From contig JAZLGR010000028.1 in NCBI GenBank assembly GCA_045616445.1, forward strand, positions 1 through 64,000: a DNA stretch of 64,000 nt. The letters run 5' to 3'. Below are positions 60,593 to 64,000 of the stretch, one piece after another. Both the position numbers and the translations under genes were made by a program. The DNA comes from Fimousia sp045616445. GTDB taxonomy: Bacteria; Bacillota; Clostridia; Lachnospirales; Lachnospiraceae. Under the pieces are notes generated by a model that saw nothing but the letters and a program-made list of their open reading frames with translations, did not search any database and was not told the DNA's origin. Positions within the stretch are counted from its first letter, which is position 1. The number at the start of each line of letters is the position of its first letter.

Positions 60593-60721
60593 TTCGGATC
60601 AGAACATGGAATTGGAGAAGGCATCAAAAACTGCGCCGCCATGTGGGGAATGGAATCGTCTATCTGGTTGTATACAAAATAACTTCTAAAACATATTTCA
60701 GTATCGTTAGCGAAATGAAGT

Positions 60722-60756
60722 AAAAAAATTGTAGCCACTCTATAAAGCGGCTACAA
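60722..60756 (-). terminator. Terminator overlapping the end of the minus-strand hydrolase gene
   Basis: Stem TTGTAGCC / GGCTACAA (60729-60736, 60749-60756) and, read on the minus strand, seven T. The last codons and stop of the hydrolase lie in the loop and arm. Confidence 0.75.
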
Positions 60757-61555
60757 ATTCTTCTATGATCACGTTAACCATTTCAGGCTTATCCGTATTG
60801 GAGTTATGCCCAGCATCCGGAATCCATTCGATTGGTAATCCGCTCTTTTTCGCCCACGCCTTATTGTAGCGCTTGGTAGATCCAGCATGATCCTTCTTGC
60901 CACAGATCAAGATGGCTGGACAGCTGATTTCATATGGAAGATCGGCTTCCATGGCATCAGCTAAGATCTTATAACCGTGTCCGGCAAGCTTTGCATAGTA
61001 GGATGGGTCATCATCGTAGGTGTGCATCATGCCATCCATTAAGATTCGGCCATAGTTGGTTGTGGAGCAGCCCTTGGAACCGGAAACGATGAGGGCTTTC
61101 CATGGATATGCTTTATAGACAGGTTCCATGCGTTTTAACATGGCGATTTCTGCTTTTGTTACATATTGACGCTGAAGAGGCGCAGAGTCGATTGATACGA
61201 AACCGGCTGCGTCTGACGGATACATTTGCAAAAAGGCCTGGGAGACATAACCGCCCATGGACTGGCCGACTAAGACAGGGTTTTTGATGTTGTGCTTATC
61301 CAGGATTTCGTGGAGCCAGGTTGCTTTGTCAGCTAAGTTAAATTCTAAGTCAAACGGTCTGGAAGCAGCATGCCCTGGTGCGTCCCAGACGAATAAATTG
61401 TATAAATCTTTAAAGTAAGCCACCTGACGATTAAAGAGACGGTGGTCAGCAGTTAAGCCCGGGAGGAGGACTAAGGTCTGTCTTTCCGGGTTTAAGTCGT
61501 TCATCCAGTATACGATTTCGCCATATGGTGTGAGATAGCTGTGTCTTTTCATCAT
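60740..61555 (-). CDS. Alpha/beta hydrolase
   Basis: 271 residues. Visible are the strand VLLPGLTADH with the oxyanion region, nucleophile elbow VGQSMGGYVS, the Asp in CGKKDHAGS and His in DAGHNSN near the C-terminus. It lacks a signal peptide and is cytoplasmic. The fold suits esterase or haloperoxidase-like activity. Two adjacent Met codons open the frame. It lies 33 bases after the DUF554 gene on the minus strand, so they may be co-transcribed. Confidence 0.85.
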   Translation of the reverse strand: MMKRHSYLTPYGEIVYWMNDLNPERQTLVLLPGLTADHRLFNRQVAYFKDLYNLFVWDAPGHAASRPFDLEFNLADKATWLHEILDKHNIKNPVLVGQSMGGYVSQAFLQMYPSDAAGFVSIDSAPLQRQYVTKAEIAMLKRMEPVYKAYPWKALIVSGSKGCSTTNYGRILMDGMMHTYDDDPSYYAKLAGHGYKILADAMEADLPYEISCPAILICGKKDHAGSTKRYNKAWAKKSGLPIEWIPDAGHNSNTDKPEMVNVIIEEFVAAL

Positions 61556-61588
61556 TGATACCTCGATTTAAATAAATATTTCGTCTAT

Positions 61589-62275
61589 TTAGAAATGAAA
61601 GATCATCTTTGCAAGGAAGAAGATCATAGGTACAAGCAGGGAAGGTAACATGTTCAGCGTTTTACAATCCTTGATTTTCAGGATGCCAAGTCCGGAGCTG
61701 AAGATTAAGATTCCTCCGACAACGGATAATTCTGCCAGGAGCATCTCTGAGAAGAAGGAGGCAGAAAGATACTTTGCCACAAAGTAGATGGAGCCCTGCC
61801 AACAGAATAGAACCGGAGCGGCAAATACCATGCCGATGCCGTAGGTAGAGGCTAGAACCGCAGATGTGACAAAATCAAGGGTTGCATTAGTAAAGAGATA
61901 GGTATGTTCTCCGTTTACTGCCGCCATAACTGGTCCAAGGATGGATAATGTACCGATACAGTACATTAAGATACCGGTTGCAAGTCCCTGACCAAGATTG
62001 GACTGGGAGCGATTATTTACCATGCCCTGAAACCGGTCGTCAAGCTTTAAAATGGTTCCCACCAGGCTTCCAATGGCCAGGCTGACGATGAACAGTACCG
62101 GATACTGACTGTCACCCATGTGGGAGACAATGCCATTGACACCGATGGCACAGGCAGCAAGGCCCATGGCTGTGTACAAGGCATTCTGATACTCTTCTTT
62201 GATTCCTTTTCGTAAGATACTTCCAAGTATGCTGCCAATGGTGATGGTGCATACATTCACGATTGTTCCGATCAT
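61589..62275 (-). CDS. DUF554 family membrane protein (YqgA-like)
   Basis: 228 residues with six or seven hydrophobic helices. The N-terminus MIGTIVNVCTITIGSILGS, the GMVNNRSQSNLGQGLATG loop and GILMYCIGTLSILGPVMAA match the DUF554/YqgA family. It is an integral membrane protein, perhaps a transporter; the role is not established. GAGGATAATAAT precedes the ATG. It heads a minus-strand pair with the alpha/beta hydrolase. Confidence 0.85.
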   Translation of the reverse strand: MIGTIVNVCTITIGSILGSILRKGIKEEYQNALYTAMGLAACAIGVNGIVSHMGDSQYPVLFIVSLAIGSLVGTILKLDDRFQGMVNNRSQSNLGQGLATGILMYCIGTLSILGPVMAAVNGEHTYLFTNATLDFVTSAVLASTYGIGMVFAAPVLFCWQGSIYFVAKYLSASFFSEMLLAELSVVGGILIFSSGLGILKIKDCKTLNMLPSLLVPMIFFLAKMIFHF

Positions 62276-62433
62276 ATTATTATCCTCATAAATTGTGTAA
62301 AAATAAAGTTTAAAATTGAATGAATTGCTATGGAGGAGTATAACAAATTTCTAAAGAAAATAAAAGTCAAAGTTCCTTTTTATCTATAATTGTGGCATAA
62401 TAAAAATATATGTCTAGAGATGGAGGTAACAAT

Positions 62434-63498
62434 ATGGCTCGTGAAAAAAACTGGGGCGATGAGATTGTAGATGCGATCGCCAATGCCATAGAAGGCAATG
62501 ATTATAACCGTCTGAATGAGCAGATTAGACGTACCATGGATGATGCGGTGAACAGTGCCGGAAGAAGAACAGCTTCAACGAACACAGCACCCCGCAGACA
62601 GACATCCAGAGAATATACAGCACCATTATATAAGAATAAATCCAAATTTTTACCGATGGCGGGAGCTATTTTCTGCGGGCTGGTAACAGTAGGAGGAGCG
62701 ATGACCATCAGTTCCATGAGTGACTTTGGATTTACGGCTGCATTTGCCTTATTCACTGCACTTTGTGTTGGAAGAATCAGTCTGATCAATCGTTTCCGCA
62801 CCTACAAAAGTGCAATCGGAAATAAGCGATATGTGGAAGTGGATCGACTGGCAAGAGTCAGTGGCAGAGATATGTCAGCAGTTGTACGTGATCTTCGTAA
62901 GATGATCAGTAAGGGATGGTTCAGACAAGGCCATCTGGATGATAAGTGCTCCACTTTGATGTTAGATCATACGACATATGATGAGTATTTATCTCTTGAA
63001 AAACAGAGAAAGGCTTTAGAAAAAGAGGAAGAAGAAAAGTTAAAAGAAGAACAGCGTAAAATCTACGAACCAACAGATAATGAAATCGTAAATCGAGGTA
63101 GAGAATTCGTGGAAGAGATCCATCGATGTAACGATGCTATTCCTGGTGAAGAAATCAGTGCCAAGATTAAGACTATGGAAGATATTGTTACAAGTATCTT
63201 CGACCGAATTGAAGATTATCCGGACATGGTAGATCAGGTTCGTAAACTCCTTGATTACTACCTTCCAACCACTGTGAAACTGCTTCATGCCTATGAAGAG
63301 CTTGACGAAACAGGAATTGAACTTGAGAACGTAGCCACATCCAAGAGACAGATTGAAGAATCCTTAGACAGCCTGAATGACGGCTTCCAGAAACTTTTAG
63401 ATACCTTATTTGAAAGCCAGGCGTGGGACGTATCTTCTGATATCAGCGTACTCAACACGATGATGGCACAGGACGGACTTTCTGATAACGATTTTTAA
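62434..63498 (+). CDS. XpaC-like membrane-associated protein (5-bromo-4-chloroindolyl phosphate hydrolysis protein)
   Basis: 354 residues from ATG 62434, with GGAGG (62421-62425) 8 bases before it; an ATG at 62410 precedes the site. Residues about 75-115 hold two membrane helices (FLPMAGAIFCGLVTVGGAM and FGFTAAFALFTALCV). The segment RLARVSGRDMSAVVRDLRKM resembles a helix-turn-helix, followed by a charged coiled coil (about 195-225) and the XpaC domain. XpaC pairs with TelA, which follows here after 32 bases. Its molecular role is unknown despite the family name. Confidence 0.82.
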   Translation: MAREKNWGDEIVDAIANAIEGNDYNRLNEQIRRTMDDAVNSAGRRTASTNTAPRRQTSREYTAPLYKNKSKFLPMAGAIFCGLVTVGGAMTISSMSDFGFTAAFALFTALCVGRISLINRFRTYKSAIGNKRYVEVDRLARVSGRDMSAVVRDLRKMISKGWFRQGHLDDKCSTLMLDHTTYDEYLSLEKQRKALEKEEEEKLKEEQRKIYEPTDNEIVNRGREFVEEIHRCNDAIPGEEISAKIKTMEDIVTSIFDRIEDYPDMVDQVRKLLDYYLPTTVKLLHAYEELDETGIELENVATSKRQIEESLDSLNDGFQKLLDTLFESQAWDVSSDISVLNTMMAQDGLSDNDF

Positions 63499-63530
63499 TA
63501 TATGAATATATGATATAGGAGGACCACACA

Positions 63531-64000
63531 ATGGAATTAGAAAAAGATACTGCAGTTATGCCGGAATTAACTTTATTCCCATTTGAAGAAACTACAGAGG
63601 AAGTAGTGGAAGAAGAAAAACCAGTCGTAGAGATGCCTGAATTAACACCTCAGGAACAGCAGATGGTAGAACAGTTTTCCACTCAGATTGACCTGAAAAA
63701 CTCTGCAATGGTAATCCAGTATGGTGCTGGAACACAGAAAAAACTTGCAGATTTCTCTGAAAAAGCATTAGATAAGACAAAAACAAAGGATCTTGGCGAA
63801 GTAGGTAAGCTTCTCTCTGATCTGACTGTGGAATTAAAGAATTTTGATACGAATGAAGAAAAGAAAGGATTTTCTCTTTTCAAGAAAGCAACCAATAAGG
63901 CTGAATCCTTAAAAGCACAGTATTCCAAGGCTGAAACCAATGTGAATACAATCGTGAAGGTATTAGAAGGTCATCAGGTTACTTTATTAAAGGATATTGA
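63531..64000 (+). CDS. TelA-like toxic anion resistance protein, cut by the window edge
   Basis: ATG 63531 with TAGGAGGACC upstream; 156 codons are visible. An acidic N-terminus (EETTEEVVEEEKPVVEM) precedes the TelA-type helical body: LTPQEQQMVEQFSTQIDL, VIQYGAGTQKKLADFSEKAL, and SLFKKATNKAESLKAQY. TelA/KlaA family members are linked to tellurite and other stress resistance and often to envelope functions. The pairing with XpaC is the standard Firmicute arrangement. Confidence 0.85.
   Translation, partial: MELEKDTAVMPELTLFPFEETTEEVVEEEKPVVEMPELTPQEQQMVEQFSTQIDLKNSAMVIQYGAGTQKKLADFSEKALDKTKTKDLGEVGKLLSDLTVELKNFDTNEEKKGFSLFKKATNKAESLKAQYSKAETNVNTIVKVLEGHQVTLLKDI

Noticed and set aside
1..64000. 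CRISPR arrays, tRNA and rRNA genes, complete insertion sequences or prophage
   Set aside because: No regularly spaced repeats, no cloverleaf or rRNA-like stretches and no full transposase or phage structural genes were found by reading both strands; short tRNAs could in principle be missed but no gap contains a CCA-type acceptor fold that I could see.

Overview
The window looks like a chromosomal segment of a low-to-mid GC anaerobic Firmicute, most likely a gut clostridium of the Lachnospiraceae type. This is judged from protein families, not from any marker gene: there are no rRNA or tRNA genes here. Supporting signs are a type III glutamine synthetase, AsnA-type asparagine synthetase, single-chain Fe-S serine dehydratase, FucO-like iron alcohol dehydrogenase, aldo/keto reductase with a ferredoxin tail, XpaC-TelA pair, DUF5058 transporter genes and the tail of an Rpn-type transposase. 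Ribosome sites are strong AGGAGG types. Nearly all genes are on the + strand. No CRISPR array, prophage or complete insertion sequence is visible.

Layout. 0.1-3.7 kb: transposase tail, MATE exporter divergent from a LysR regulator with a palindrome between them, and a PglD-TylF fusion methyltransferase. 3.85-8.7 kb: molybdenum cofactor cluster (MobA-ModE fusion, MoeA-like protein, MoaA, MOSC-MogA fusion, ModA lipoprotein), ending in a terminator and a 132-bp structured repeat. 9-24.3 kb: ammonia and glutamine assimilation block (asnA, glnA, carA-carB-pyrG-gltB-gltD). 24.4-28.9 kb: mannose-6-phosphate isomerase/ROK kinase fusion, SNF2 helicase, 51-residue membrane protein. 29.1-35.9 kb: glycerol-1-phosphate dehydrogenase, GNAT, a cupin/FtsZ-like fusion, nitroreductase, aspartokinase, Fe-S aldo/keto reductase and DUF5714 protein. 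36-37.3 kb: second repeat copy, small XRE regulator, second nitroreductase.

37.3-41.3 kb holds the most unusual locus: a LytTR response regulator, two tandem AgrC-like polytopic proteins whose kinase core has lost its catalytic residues, and a short kinase with all motifs intact. It reads as a split sensor system in which membrane pseudokinases may sense and a separate kinase phosphorylates. 41.4-50.4 kb: SpoT-like HD protein with a structured leader, membrane protein, GH31 alpha-glucosidase, SbcD-SbcC, serine dehydratase, IPP isomerase. 50.6-55.1 kb: two membrane proteins, an M20 amidohydrolase and a PucR regulator, a candidate uptake-and-hydrolysis module. 55.1-64 kb: divergent MutS-family ATPase, FucO, flavodoxin-like protein, remnant of an EamA transporter, two alpha/beta hydrolases, histidine phosphatase, DUF554 protein, XpaC and a truncated TelA at the window edge.

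The two best candidates for undescribed biology are the cupin/FtsZ-like fusion (30861-31955) and the split pseudokinase sensor locus (37303-41308). The covarying repeat element (8709-8840 and 36015-36146) is a third. All functional calls are from reading the sequence; no database search was run.
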